Of a DNA stretch of 64,000 nucleotides, positions 1 through 12,487 are shown piece by piece. A program made the position numbers and the translations under genes. Origin of the DNA: Linanthus parryae (lineage: Eukaryota; Streptophyta; Magnoliopsida; Ericales; Polemoniaceae); assembly GCA_023055425.1 (NCBI GenBank), contig JALGPY010000003.1:16055001-16119000 (forward strand), in the 5' to 3' direction. Below the pieces are notes generated by a model that was not told where the DNA came from, ran no database searches, and saw only the letters and a list, made by a program, of their open reading frames with translations. How positions within the stretch are numbered: the first letter of the stretch is position 1; the number at the start of each line of letters is the position of its first letter.

Positions 1-339
1 TATTGTTATTTTAAAAAATTATAAGGCTAAAATTGGTTGTAAATAAATTAATCAAAAGCACTTTCTGGAAAAGCATCTCTCCCCTTGCTTCCTGAAACTG
101 CCGTGGGACAGCAGAAACTGTGTGGAAAAGCATAACTTTTGTTTTTACCAAACACATTAAAACTGCCTCTCTTGTCGGAAAGCAGCTGTGCTGGCAGCAG
201 AAGCATTCCCAAACTTACCCTTAGGCTGCTTAAGAAACACTATGTTAGACTTTTTCACAATGTTAATCTATCTTATTTCTCGTGATAACTTCATATATTT
301 CTTCTCTTCCTTCTTACTTCGCAATTTATCGGATTAAAT
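1..339. other. Intergenic, nothing identified
   Basis: AT-rich sequence with no open frame of interest and no recognisable repeat boundary. It flanks the left side of the degraded MITE that follows. Confidence 0.4.
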
Positions 340-524
340 AAATCCAGTGAGTTGGTTAGCAAAGCGATCTAACTATTTCGTAATCTTTTCATGGTATTGT
401 AAAGAAAAGTTCACTCTACAACACCATGAAAAGCTTATCAAATTCTTGCATTGTTTTCTTAATCAAATCACCCAGTCAAAGTGACCCGAGAAATTCTAAA
501 TAGAAAATAAAATAAGAAACAGAG
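340..524. repeat. Degraded Tc1/mariner-type MITE (copy 3)
   Basis: The interior matches the two better copies at 21446-21703 and 29339-29595: an inverted pair built on a GGTnATTTGn-AGCAAA block and its complement ATCAAATCACCCAGTCAAAGTGACCC, with the shared centre CTCTACAACACCAT. The right end is followed by a TA near 525. The left terminal inverted repeat is lost or too diverged to place. Confidence 0.5.
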
Positions 525-771
525 TAAGGGCCAGTTTGGGAAAATTCTTGCATTGTTTTGTTGATTTTGCTCTATGTTTTTTGGGTGCAAAATTCACGGC
601 CTACCACTGGAGAAATGTAAATAGAAAGCGATTAAGCCATTTGCTGGGATAGGCTTGTCACGGGTTTTTGAATCTTTTGTTACTCTGAAACGTAAATCTG
701 AAGACTTAGGGCACAAAAATGATTTGGGGCATAAGAAATGTAAATTCTGCGAGGAATAAGGAGTTTAGAGT

Positions 772-999
772 TTGTGTCGAACAATTCAATTCTCGGAGGA
801 TGACTGGAATTATGAAAATTTGGTATCGAAATTTAAACACAACAATCTTACTCAAGAGATTCAGCAGCATCTGATGCCAGTTAACGTTATTCCGTCAAAT
901 AGCCAGGCGATTCAAGTGCGTATGGAAAGCAGAATTGAACAGAAGGTTAGTTTTATATCGCTGTTGCAACTCCCCCTTATTTTAAAACAACAAGGGAAA
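772..999 (+). other. Unidentified open frame, possible exon or repeat fragment
   Basis: An open frame of about 75 codons that begins with TTG rather than ATG, so it is not a stand-alone gene as seen. I recognise no domain. A GT that could act as a splice donor follows AACAGAAG near 942, so it might be an exon remnant, and it ends where the minus-strand LTR begins at 1000. It could equally be chance coding in an old transposon. No function is proposed. Confidence 0.2.
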
Positions 1000-2699
1000 T
1001 GACTCCGCCCGAGGTGATGAGCCTCATTTGGAACGAATAAAGATCGTCGGTTCACAGCTAGTACAACCATCGATAATAATTCAAAACACCATTTATTACA
1101 ATTCCAATACAAACAGTGATAAAAATTCAAAATAAGAAGTACATGGTTCAGTGAGATGGAATACTATGTGATGTCCCAAATAACAAGTCTTCCTATCCAG
1201 CTGTATCGTGAACGTTCCCCCACCTCGAATAATAACATGCGGTTTTAAAATAGCAAAAGCCGACGTAGTTTTTAAGAATATGATCAGCAAACGGCTGAGT
1301 AAGCTAACACCCATAGCATGTAAATAGATTATGAGACATATGACCGGAATATCATATTCGCTGAGTAATAAATATCACATATGTGAAGGGATAGCGTTCT
1401 CGTTGATTTGATGTGTTAAACTCCGTAACGTTCGCAAATTTTTTATTCCAACCCAAAGATGTTGTCCATCTCGGGAACTCACTTTTAAAAGTATTTCGCA
1501 ATATCACTTTAAATCTCAAGATGATAACTTTCTCATCGATATGAATCGAGTCCAGTAATTCATTTTAGTAACTAGTTGATACAGGGCGTGACCATATCCA
1601 ATCCACAACCTCTTTCTCATAATGTGCAAAAGCACCCACATAACCATAACTCAATCACAGGAGGTTCGCATCATAGCGCCTCTTAACCATATCATAATCA
1701 AAATGAGTTCAGAGCCTCATAATCTCATAACAGTAACCAATCACAATATGTCAGAAATGTATCGTATCAGGGATATGGCACAAATCCACGCACAATAGCT
1801 TCCACTTTACATAATTACAAATTTTCTTTCAAGATGTAGAATCAAGTAAGGAGATCTAAACTAAATCCAGCGTGGCAATTAACATAATAATCGATGTATG
1901 ATTGAGAGAGATATTCAGATTTGACCAATAAGTGAGCGGTGTGCTACTCTTGGGTGATTGTGGTAACGATTTCAATTTCGTAACTTCCAACCCAATGACG
2001 TGGTCCGTCTTGGGAAATCACAGTTAAAAGATATATCTTTAAGTTATTTCGCAATAGAATTTAGATGTTCGTCTTTCGGATTTTATTTAGATTTGGGTAC
2101 CAATTTCAAACGATACTTCAAGTAGAGTATTTCAAATACAAGTAAAGAACTCAAATAAAACATATACGGTAGCATTTCACAAATAACACACGCAATACGC
2201 AAAATGAAAGAAAGGCACACGAGGCTAGGCATATTAACTTACCAAAATCCAAGCACGTCCTAGAAGTCGTTCTCGCCTACGAAACCGTCACCTACGAATC
2301 GAATATTTTAACTTAATACAACCTCAACAAATATACAACCTATATATATTTCTAGATCATTTTATTTTTCTCAAGAAAATATTATTTTTAATTTATTTAC
2401 AAACCCAAAAATATATATTTCTTTCATAATATTTACCCTCAAAAATATAGTTATTAATTATTAACTAATAATATAAACCAATTAAAGAAAAACTAATTTT
2501 ATAAATGAATCTGAAATAAAAACTACACTTAGTACCCCAAAAGTTTCTGAAAAGTCAACTGCCTACCCCTAAGTTTCTGAAAATACATAATAACCCACCC
2601 CCCCAAATACTTTCTGAAAATTACACTTTTACCCCCTAAGCATGAACATTCAAACTAACCGATCAAAACGTGGATTCAAGGCCTTAAAACATGATTTTT

Positions 2700-3330
2700 G
2701 ACTATAGAAAACAACTTAGGATGAGAATTTGAGCATACCCATACCAAATTTCGCGAGAAATGGTCAAGAAATGGGGCGAGTCGAAGCGCCGAAAGTGGCG
2801 CCGGTGATGGTGGACAACACGCTCTTCTCCGGTGGTTCTTGGCTCTATTTGAGACCTTCAAGAGCCTCCTTGGACCTTCTGGAGTCGATAGGGATGGTTG
2901 GAACTGGCTGGGTGCCACTGTTTCGTCGAAGCTCTCGTCGAGCTCGCCGGAATCCATGGTGGATCGGCGGCGGCATGGTGGCTCTGCTGCTGTTGCTGTT
3001 GTTGTTTCGTCCTCCGGTGGTTCTGTCGAGCAAGGCAAAGAGGGAGAGATAAGGAAAGGGCAGGGGAAAGAGGGCTAGATGGATGGCAATAGTGGTGGCG
3101 GCCATTTTCCGGCGGGTCTTCTCGTCGGGAAGGCAGCGGCCTTGATGCCGCTGCTGCTGCTGCTTCATGCTGCGTTGGCGGTGGTTACCGGTGTTGGTGG
3201 TGGCTGGTGATGGTGGTGGGTTGTTGGGTTTCTCTCGGCAAGACCAGAGGAGAGAGAGACAATGAGATGGAGGGAGGAAAAGAGATGAGAGAGTGGAGAT
3301 GGTGGCAGTGGTGATGGTGTTGGGAGTGGT
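2700..3330. repeat. GC-rich, trinucleotide-rich part of the family B LTR
   Basis: Runs of GCTGCTGCTG, GGTGGTGG and GGCGG produce overlapping open frames on both strands (for example 2845-3336 minus and 2839-3078 plus). They are low in complexity (Ser/Pro/Arg/His runs) and lie wholly in the LTR, so I do not treat them as genes. The same kind of block occurs in the LTRs at 45660-46040 and 50390-51290. Confidence 0.6.
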
Positions 3331-4785
3331 TGTCACGACCCGTACCTTTTTCTTTCTCTTTAAGTTGATTACGAGTTATCAGAGTAAACGCGTCATTTCT
3401 GGCCGCGACGGAAATACGAACCGTATCGCTTTTTGTCAAAATATATAGCGGAAGCTTAGAAATAGACAAATCTTTTCAATTTGAATAAAAACGTCATTTT
3501 CCTATTCATTTGAGCAATAATTGTTTACATATATCGAATAAAAGAATCCTAACAAATATTACATTTAATTCGGAAATGCTTTAAATCTAATCCCTCTATA
3601 TTCTCCGAACGACCCGTTCCGATACCTGTAAATATTTTAGGGTTAGCAAAAAGCCCAGTAGGTACCGCCTAACCAAAGGCGTAGAAATATAATAATCAAT
3701 TAAACTTTAACATCGATCGCGAATCACATAATTATCATGCTTTATACTTCGAGCGAATAACAAATAATAACTTAACAATCAACATATAAGCATAAAATTA
3801 CGTGCATAGACCGTAATTACAGTAGACGTGAAAACTATATTTCCCCTACCTCAATAATAGCTTCATGACAACAGGTTTGAAGTGATATGAGGAGCTCCTA
3901 ATCTCTTATGTCAGAATATTCCCAGTATCTCTCTATCTCACTTATCAGTAGTTGAATCGAATCCGGAATGAGAAATAACTATAGCACTGGACCCTATTTA
4001 TAGAAGTCAACGACCAATCAGATCGCGACGAGTCAGAGGGACACATGTCGCACATGCAATGAAAGTTGTGCCACACGACGACACATGTCGCCTGTGTGTC
4101 ACACATGGATAAGGATGGCTTCAGAGCATGACACGTAACCCCCCTACGTGTCGCACATGCAGGGAAAGTCGCAGATGCTGTGACACGTGTTCCTCTGCGT
4201 GTCACACATTTATTTGGCTAAATCTAAATGCTTATCCTCAACCACCACGTCAAATAAACATGTAATTTAGTCAAGTCAAGCATGTAACAAGCCACATATC
4301 ACAAGATGTATACATATGTACTTAATTAGCACTTAAGCCACTAATTAGCACTAATTATTCCTAAATATTTTTATCCTTAATTTATAAATAGAATAAGAAA
4401 TTGCGACTTTCGGTGTCTTTGTAGAGGAGCTTAACTATCATAGTTTAGAAGTTATTGACAAATCTATCAAAATACTACTCCCTTAACGTTAGCCACCGTG
4501 TCAAATAGACATGTAATTTAGTCAAGTCAAGCACGTAAAAAGTCACACATTACAAGATAAATACATATGTACTTAATTAGCACTTAAGCTACTAATTGTC
4601 ACTAATTATCCCTAAATATTATATCCTTAATTTAGCAATAAAATAAGAAATTATGACTTTCGGTGTATTTCTGGTCGAGCTTAACATTTACAGTTTGAAT
4701 GTTATGAGTTCATTTATGAAATGACTAAATACCTAAACATGAAATCAACTTAAGTAATATAAGCTTAAGAAACGCGGTCATTACA
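3331..4785 (-). mobile_element. Solo LTR (family X) nested in the family B LTR
   Basis: Ends are canonical: TGTCACGACC at 3331 and TCATTACA at 4785, which on the minus strand reads TGTAATGACC...GGTCGTGACA. A 5-bp duplication GTGGT lies at 3326-3330 and 4786-4790. It is a diverged relative of the two LTRs at 46973-48264 and 48600-49892. It is longer than they are because a segment with GTCAAGTCAAGCA (4230-4470) is repeated at 4490-4700. No internal region remains, as expected after recombination between the two LTRs of one element. Confidence 0.9.
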
Positions 4786-4839
4786 GTGGTGGTGGTCTCG
4801 GGGGTGGTTGTGAGCCGGAGGAGAAGATAAGGGAGAAAT

Positions 4840-4970
4840 AAATAGAAGTAGAGAGAGAGAGAGAGAGAGGGTGACGGGGAGAGTGAGAGAGAGAGAGGGA
4901 GAATGTTGGGGAGTGTGGGGATGTTGGAAAACACACACATCCGTGTGTTTGAGGATGAGAAACAAAACAA

Positions 4971-5015
<45 letters not shown>

Positions 5016-5070
5016 AGAAGAAATAGGGAGAGGGGGAGAAAAACGTACGGGGAGAGAGAGGGAGAAAAGT
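4840..5070. repeat. (GA)n microsatellite region
   Basis: Several GA runs, the longest at about 4972-5013, inside the rightmost piece of the family B LTR. Arg-Glu dipeptide frames here (for example 4903-5118) are products of the repeat. Confidence 0.9.
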
Positions 5071-5270
5071 TGGGGTTTCCTAAGTCACTTTGTGGATAAA
5101 GACAAACATGCCCCCTAGTTCTCCTATTCTTTATAAATAACCCCCAACATAACTATTTAATATTATCTAAAATTACAACTACCTCCCCACTAGCTAAAAA
5201 ATTTGAAAATAACTGTTTAAATTTTACGAAAAAGACGTCAAAAATATTCAGAAAAATACGAGGTGTTACA

Positions 5271-5402
5271 CCAGTTATCCCCAAGTGATGATTGTGTATA
5301 TGCACAGTATATGGAGGAGTTCGAATATTTGATGGGTATGCAAGAAAATGGTACTGAACAGGTTCTGGTGGCTGACCTTATTCAGCCACACAATCCATGC
5401 TG
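5271..5402 (+). pseudogene. LINE 1 ORF1 C-terminal tail
   Basis: An open frame enters from the LTR boundary and ends PHNPC followed by TGA at 5400-5402, overlapping the ORF2 start (ATG at 5397). This ORF1/ORF2 overlap is usual for plant LINEs. The nucleic-acid-binding part of ORF1 is not present next to it. Confidence 0.5.
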
Positions 5403-6442
5403 ACCTTAAGCTGGAACTATCAGGGCTCGGGGCGTAACCTAACAGTCCAGAGATTACGAGATCTTGTGATAGATCATCGTCCCAATTTTGTGTTTTTTCA
5501 GAAACTAAAAATAAAATACAAAATAGAAGGAATAATGAGAAAACTCCAGTTTGATAATGCTGATTATGTGTTCCCTGGGGGTTCATCTGGGGGGGGGTTA
5601 GTAATGTGGTGGAATGATAATGTGGATATCCATATCATGTGAAAATCACAACACATGTATCAAATTTTGGTGAATGAAGGTAACATAGATTCTAAAATTC
5701 GGTTCCTTATATATGCTCTACCTATTTATGCGGCTAGAAGGAAGTTTTGGAATGATATTTCTAGTTTTGTTAGAAACATCTCAATGCCTTGGATTATTTT
5801 GGGTGACTGCAATGACATGCTGAGTAGTGATGAAAAGTTTGGAGCTGGAGTTGGTAATTCTTGGCATTTTAATCATTTCAAGGACTTCATTTCCAAGTGT
5901 AAGCTTATTGAAATTGGGGGAAAAGGTCTTCATTACATTTGGACTAACAGAAGACAGATGGGCAATGTAAGATAGTTGTCACACAGATTGTTTGTTAGCT
6001 CTGAGTGGTTTACTTCCCATCGTAATGCTAGCTTGAAAAGGGACTTTCTTATGGGTTCGGATCATACTCCTCTCATTATGGATACAAAAGGTTCAAAAGG
6101 TGCTAAAAGAGAGAATTTTGTTTTCAGAGAAAGATGGTTAAGAGAATGCAGTTGCAGTGAAGTGATTGCTAGAGGTTGGCAAGAAACAAGCTCTTCAAAT
6201 CAGTATTCTAACTTGACTTCAATATTGAGCAATTGTAGGAAGAAGCTGAATGAGTGGTGCAAAGATGTTCTCGAAAATTCATATGTGGAGATCAAAAGAC
6301 TAGAGCATAAACTTTTGGAGATTCAAGCTAGACCTTGGTTTAGATTTAATGAAGAATCTCAAGCTAATATCAAAAAGGAAATCTCTGAACTGTGGGAAAG
6401 AGAAGAAGCTTTTTGGAAGGAAAAATCAAGAGTCCAATTCCT
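5397..6442 (+). pseudogene. LINE 1 ORF2 N-terminus: AP-type endonuclease domain
   Basis: The frame opens with MLTLSWNYQGSG, the plant LINE form of the EEP (exonuclease-endonuclease-phosphatase) start, and carries the expected landmarks: FVFFQKLK (catalytic Glu normally in SETK, here replaced), ILGDCND (G-D-x-N type active site) and GSDHTPL (S-D-H motif). Two in-frame stops, TGA at 5640-5642 and TAG at 5973-5975, break an otherwise single frame. The role was target-site nicking for target-primed reverse transcription. With the stops and the altered Glu it is inactive. Confidence 0.85.
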
Positions 6443-6449
6443 CTAAAGA

Positions 6450-8227
6450 AGCAAGTGGGAGGGCTGTAGAACTTGAAGAAATTCAAGAACCACAAATCAC
6501 TGAACCGATGATGGAACATGACCAGGAATCGCAAGTTGTTGTGGAAGAACCTGTTCAGGTAACACATGAACTCTGTAGGTCAGTAAGAGTGCGTCATGAG
6601 CCAGAGAGGTACAGACTTCTCGTGACTGAGCCCGATGACGTACAACTCATGGATGATGAGCATGCGACCTACGGGGAGGCCATGAAAGGCCCAGACTACA
6701 AGAGGTGGCTGGAGGCTATGAGATCCGAAATGGATTCCATGTACACCAAGAAAGTATGGACTTTGGTGGAACCACTCGAAGGGGCACTACCCATAGGGTG
6801 CAAATGGGTCTTCAAGAAGAAGACCGAATGGAAGGTAAGGTAGTTGCCTATAAGGGTCAATTGGTAGCCAAAGGGTATAGACAGATTCATGGTATTGACT
6901 ATGATGATACATTTTCACCAGTCGCCATGACTAAATCCATTCGAATCCTACTTGCTATAGCAGCATACTACGACTACGAGATTTGACAGATAAATGTCAA
7001 AACAGCGTTCCTTTATGGGAACCTCCTCGAGGACGTGTACATGACACAACCTGAAGGTTTTGAGGATACAGAGAACGCCAATAAAGTCTGTAAGCTCCAA
7101 AGGTCCATTTATGGATTGAAACAAGCTTCTAGGAGCTGGAATCGACGTTTTGATGACGCGGTCAAAGAGTTTGGCTTCATCAAAAACGAAGATGAGCCTT
7201 GTGTTTACAAGAAGGTTAGTGGGAGCTCTGTAGTGTTTCTGGTCTTGTATGTGGATGACATACTAATCATTGGACACGATATTCCTACTTTGCAATCTGT
7301 TAAAGATTGGCTAGAAAAGTGTTTTGCAATGAATGACTTAGGATATGCAGCCTATATACTTGGTATAAAGATCTATAGGGATAGTTGTAGAAAGATTCTT
7401 GGCCTAAGTCAGAGTACATACATAGACAAGGTGTTGAAGAGGTTCAGCATGCAAGATTCCAAGAAGGGATTCTTTCCCATGTCGCATGGAGTCACACTTT
7501 CAAAGAATGATTGTCCCTCCAATGAGGTTTAGAAGGACCACATGAGTAGGATACCCTATGCTTCAGCCATAGGATCCATCATGTACGCCATGTTGTGTAC
7601 TAGACCAGACGTATCATACGCGTTGAGTATGGTGAGCAGATATCAGTACAATCCGGGCGAGAGTCACTGGATTGCTGTCAAGAACATCCTAAAGTACTTG
7701 AGAAGAACTAAGGATGCATTCTTGATATTTGGAGGTAAGGAAGAGCTAAGTGTAATTGGTTACACTGATGCAAGCTTCCAAACCGACAAAGATGACTACA
7801 GATCACAGTTTGGATACATGTTTTGCCTGAATGGAGGAGCTGTGAGCTGGAAGAGTTCCAAGAAAGGGACACTTGCTGATTCTACAACAGAAGCTGAGTA
7901 CATTGCTGCTGAAGCAGCAAAAGAGGCAGTTTGGATAAAGAAGTTTATCACTGAGCTCGGTGTGGTCCCTAGCATCGTGGATCCCATAGAGTTGTATTGT
8001 GCAACTCCGGGGCGATCGCACAAGCCAAGGAACCAAGATCACACCAGAAATCAAAGCATGTACTTAGGAGATTCCACCTTATTCATGATATGATCGATCG
8101 AGGAGATGTGAAAATGTGCAAGATTCCAACGGATGACAATCGTTCAGATCCGCTTACAAAACCTCTTGCGCAGCAAAAGCATGAAGGGCATGCCAGATCT
8201 ATAGGCATACGAGATACACCAGATTGA
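6450..8227 (+). pseudogene. Copia pol: reverse transcriptase (RVT_2) and RNase H
   Basis: RVT_2 starts with YKRWLEAMRSEMDSM and WVFKKKT, continues with LVAKGYRQ and TFSPVAM, and has the catalytic YVDDIL at about 7245-7262, then LGIKIYRD and TRPDVSYAL. RNase H shows GYTDAS, ADSTTEAEY and, after a shift, NSGAIA. Breaks: a one-base deletion near 6827, TGA at 6984-6986 where Trp is expected, TAG at 7530-7532, and a one-base deletion near 8000 that removes the Asp of YCDNSGA. The frame ends at 8225-8227. The family copies its RNA in virus-like particles; this copy cannot. Confidence 0.9.
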
Positions 8228-8228
8228 C

Positions 8229-8248
8229 TCAAGTGCAAGTGGAAGACT
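8229..8248 (+). other. Polypurine tract of the Copia element
   Basis: AAGTGCAAGTGGAAGAC ends directly before the TGTTGG of the LTR. This is the usual plus-strand priming site arrangement in plant Copia elements. Confidence 0.75.
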
Positions 8249-9664
8249 GTTGGAATAGGTGCCCTAGAGGCAATCAAATATTTAGTATGGACAATGTTAT
8301 TGGCTAGAATATTCATTTATTATTTATTGTGATATATAATATAATGAAGTCCTTAGATACAATGTGTTGTTTATCTTAAATATCCCTAATCCATCATATT
8401 GATTAATAGGACGATCAAATATAGACTAGTATGTGTGTAGATTGATATGAAGATATCAAGTCTAACACATGGGTATGCATTAGGAGTAATGACATACTGG
8501 ATTGACCCACGACGAGAAGGATACATTAGATTATGTTAAAGTCACAATCGCTTCTCGTAGTGCTAATATAATTGCAATCCCAAGACTTGAAGTCACTAGA
8601 TACTCTAGTTGTGAAATATCGTGCTTTGATGTTATCAAACGTTATACCATGACTGGTTAATCATAAAGGTAGTTATCGGGCATGATAGGAAGCAAGCTTA
8701 GAGACCGTAGTGATGCAGAGAGGATTTATCCCTCCCACATAATGAGAGTAAATATCCACGGCCAATCGAGGGATGAGGCTTACTGAATGTCTGGCCAGAC
8801 TCAGATAAATCAATATGGATATATTGATGTTATCTGCTTGCATAAGCATAATCCCAGGATCGAGGAACTATGGATTGGATATACGAGTGTGAATATTTAT
8901 GTCTCGTGTTCAATCGGGATATGGAGACAAAGGGATAGTGCAATATGTGATATTGGGCGCAAATGTTTGTCGGGATCACTGACTTATTTCTATTAGTTGG
9001 GTGCATGGATGTGTTACTAGACACCGCTCCATGTTAGTAATAAGTTACTACCAACTAAGTAGAAACCTATGGGGTCACACGTCAAATAGAGTTGAACTAG
9101 ATTTGAGATTAATTAATATTATTAATTAATGAAAAGGATCACTTTGCAACACTTTGAAAATTTAGTGGGACTAATATGCAAGGAAGGGACTAACCCAAGC
9201 TCATGTAGAACTAGGAATGGCCTTTATGTAGTTAACAAGGAGTTGTTGGAATACATAAAGAATGCTCTAGCTTCCTTCCCATAACTAATGCTCATAACAT
9301 AAGTGAGTGGGAGAGAAAGCAAAAGAGAGAGCAAGAGACAAGCTAGGAGGCCGACCCCCTAGCCCGTCGGCCACAAGAGGAGGGACGAAACCCTCCTTTG
9401 CCTTCTTCGTTGCGTGATTCCTTCTTCCCTCTTCCTCCGGTCCAAGCTAGCACTTGAGAAGGAAGAATCTAGATCTCACCTCTAGACGTGGATCAACCGT
9501 AGAGACGAGGACAATATTCTTCGTGTGATCTCCCGAACCAAAAGGTACACATCTTCTATGTCCTTCATCATGTTATGAATGTCTCTTCCTGTGATCCTTG
9601 GTGGGCTTTGAGTAGGAATTAAATTTTTAATATTCCGCTGCGTTACCTACGTCAAAATCCAACA
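8249..9664 (+). repeat. 3' LTR of the Copia element
   Basis: It begins TGTTGGAATAGG and ends AAAATCCAACA, giving the inverted ends TGTTGGA/TCCAACA, 1416 bp. There is no internal coding. Small open frames here (for example 8787-8996) are chance. Confidence 0.85.
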
Positions 9665-12487
9665 CTGTGCGCTATTCCATCTGAACTGGAAGTGGAGCAG
9701 GTAATGTTTTCTTTCAATCCAAATAAGGCTGCTGGTTATGATGGATTTAATGGTGTCTTCTTTCAATAACAATGGCAAGTTATCAAAGGTGAAGTGGTAA
9801 AATCAATTCATCGTTTCTTCAGAACCCAGGTGCTCTTACCTAGCATGCATAAACCTATTATTGCTCTTATTACTAGATTTATAAGCCCACAAGTTATGCA
9901 AGATTTTGGGTCTAATGCACTGTGCACCTTCATTTATAAAGTTATTGCTAAAGTGTTCGCAAATAGACTTAAAGGCATTCTTTCTAGACTTATCAGTCCT
10001 CAGCAGTCAGCTTTTTTCTTAGGAAGGGCTATACAAGACAATAATTTGATTGCCCAAGAATTTTTTCATTTGATCAAAAACAAGAAACGAGGAAAAAATG
10101 GCATCTTTGCTATCAAATTTGATCTCCAAAAGGTTTATGACAAGGTGGAGTGGGGCTTTTTGTTAAAAATTTTGGAGAAAGTTGGCTTCAGTTATACTTT
10201 TATTCAGCTTATCAAGCAATGTGTGACTACTGTTAGCCTGACTATCAAAGTTAATGGAGTGGTTGGTAGTGATTTTATCCCTAGAAGAGGCTTAAGGCAA
10301 GGAGATCCCATCGCTCCATATCTTTTTGTTATTATTATGGATGTGCTCTCAAGAAATCTAAGGAATGCTATTAATATTGGTGCAATCGAGCGTATTAAAA
10401 TTGGAATAGGAGTGGAAGATTTATCTCATTTATTTTTCGTGGATGATGCTATCATTTTTATGCAAGCTAAAGTTGAAGAGTTTCAGCAAGTGATGAGTGT
10501 CATGAATATTTTATGTCAAGCTTCTGAAATGGTGATTTTATGTGCAGAAGTCTGATTCCTTGTTCTCTCCAAACACTCCTCTTGAAATTAAAGAAGGTAT
10601 TCTCAATATTGCTAGTTATCCTCATGTGGATCAAAATTCAAAATATTTAGGGGTTCCTTCCTTTTGGAGCAGATCCATAAATGACAGTTTGAAGTTTATT
10701 AATGATAGAGTTGAAGATAAAGTTCAAGGTTGGAAGCTTCATAGCCTTTCTTATGATGGAAGGGAAATATACATTAAAACTGTGGGATGGAACTGGCTAG
10801 TTATGTCATGAGTTGTCTACAACTCCCAAAGAAATTCTATAAGAATATGATCAATCTCATGAGAACCTCTGGTGGGGTGGTAAGCTGAATGAGATGAAGA
10901 TTTGTTGGAGAAGTTGGGGGGAATTATCTAAACCAAAATTGGAAGGTGGCTTGGCCTTTAGAGACTTGAGAACTTTTAATCTGGCTATGTTGGCAAAGAA
11001 TTGTTGCAGAATTCTGCAGAATCTAACTTCTTTGTGTGACAGAATCTTAAAAGCAGCCCACTATCCTAATAGTGATCTTCTTAGTACTAAATTGGGGTAT
11101 AACCCTTCATGGACTTGGAGAAGTTTTATGGGTGGTATGGATGTGATCAAGAAGGGTATGTGTTGGAAGGTTGGTAATGGGAAGTCTATACATATTTTTT
11201 GTAACTGTTGGATTCCAAGCTTATTTCCTCAAAAAGTTAACATAAGTCAGGTTCAGACAAATCTAGTGAAGGTGGAAGAACTGCTAGATGTTCACAATAG
11301 ATGCTGAAAGGTTAATACAGTTTGTGAAAACTTCCTCTCTTTAGTAGCTAGATAATTCTCGGCTATTTCCCTGTCCTGGAATAATGAGGATGATAAAGTT
11401 TTCTGGATTGGGCGCTCTTCTGGAAACTACTCTGTGAAGCCTGGTACTCATGTGGGCAGAATTTTATTCCTCTCAGCTGCCTATCAAGGAAAGAATGATT
11501 ACAAGGAGTATAGAGATACAAATCCATCTTCTTCTTTCAGATTTCCAAAAGAATTTTGGAAGAGGGTGTGGAAGTTGGATCTTCCCCCAAGAATCAAAAT
11601 GTTTTGGTGGAGAATTACCAATAATGCAGTAGCTACTGAGAACAAATTACACAAGAGAGGTTGTGGACTCTCTAGGAAATGTATAATTTGTGATAAAGAA
11701 AATGAAAGCATGTTGCATCTGTTATTGGGTTGTGTTTGGACTAGACTTGTTTTGTTTAGGTGGGCTTCAGATGGGAAGATTTTTGTACAAGGGATTGTAG
11801 GTTTGCTGAATGGCAGATGCACATCTTTGATCAAGCTGAAAAGTTGCATAAAAATTATGGATTTATGGAGAAAGTTGTACTTACTTGTTGATTGATCTGG
11901 AAAGTTAGGAATAAGTTTATTTTCCAAAATGGGCAGACTAATCCTATTAAGGTGTCAAATGTTGTGCTTAGACTATCTGTTGAATATAGTACTCTCTGTG
12001 GAAGTCAAAAAGATGCAAGTGATAATCATAATTCTGCTACTTCTATTTCTGACAAGTCAGTGTGGAATCCTCCTGCAGTTGGCACCTTAAAGTGCAATTC
12101 TAATGCAACCTGGGACATGAATAGTTTGGTTATGGCAGGGGGTTGGATTATAAGAGATCATGTTGGCACTCTTGTGGATTCTGGGTGGATGAGAAGCTCA
12201 ACAGGTTCTTCTATGCTTGCTGAAGCTTTAAGTCTAAGAGAAGCTCTTCTGAAGAATAGAAATATCTTTGCAAGGTATGTTTTGAAGGTGATTGTAAGTT
12301 GGTGTGTGACATGGCTACTTCTGTAGGAGATGTTGGCTGGATATTGGCTGAAGCCATGCAGGATATTAGAGGGCTGGTGAAGAACTTTGATAACCAGGTT
12401 TTCTGGGTAGCCAGATCTGCAAACAAAGCAGCAGACCTCATAGCAAATTGGATGAAAATTGTAATGGGGATGATAGTGAGTTATTAA
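9665..12487 (+). pseudogene. LINE 1 ORF2 C-terminus: RT, zf-RVT and RNase H
   Basis: RT begins NPNKAAGYDGF, continues with IYKVIAKVFANRL, KFDLQKVYDKVEW and GLRQGDPIAPYLF, and the catalytic box reads FVDDA (usually FADD) near 10437. zf-RVT follows at about 11540-11760 (PPRIKMFWWRI, then CIICDKENESMLHLLLGC). The RNase H-like end is at 12060-12450 (WNPPAVGTLKCN, GWIIRDH, AEALSLREAL, ANKAADLIAN). The frame is broken several times (near 9768, 10550, 10810, 11305, 11890 and 12300), so only fragments are open. Function was cDNA synthesis during insertion; it is dead here. Confidence 0.85.

Larger units (their letters stand above)
1000..5270 (-). mobile_element. Long gypsy-type LTR (family B, copy 1), minus strand, interrupted
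   Basis: On the minus strand it starts TGTAACACCTCG (5270) and ends GGCGGAGTCA (1000). It is collinear with the LTR at 44481-46646: the block from GACTCCGCCCGAGG at 1001 through the polyadenylation region at 1200-1600 and the GC-rich part at 2720-2900 recurs there. It is split by a solo LTR at 3331-4785. No PBS, PPT or second LTR is attached, so it is a solo LTR or fragment. I found no matching 5-bp duplication at 995-999 and 5271-5275. The right side abuts LINE ORF1 sequence. Confidence 0.7.
6443..9664 (+). mobile_element. 5'-truncated Ty1/copia element with complete 3' LTR
   Basis: It contains the end of an integrase-RT spacer, RT and RNase H, a polypurine tract and a 1.4-kb 3' LTR. Gag, protease, integrase and the 5' LTR are absent, and no target duplication can be matched to the CTGTG that follows at 9665. 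The junction at 6443 is therefore a deletion, not an insertion boundary. It sits in LINE 1. Confidence 0.85.

Noticed and set aside
2845..3336. A 163-codon minus frame with overlapping plus frames
   Set aside because: Trinucleotide-rich section of the family B LTR; open frames on both strands follow from composition and the end lies at the solo LTR insertion.
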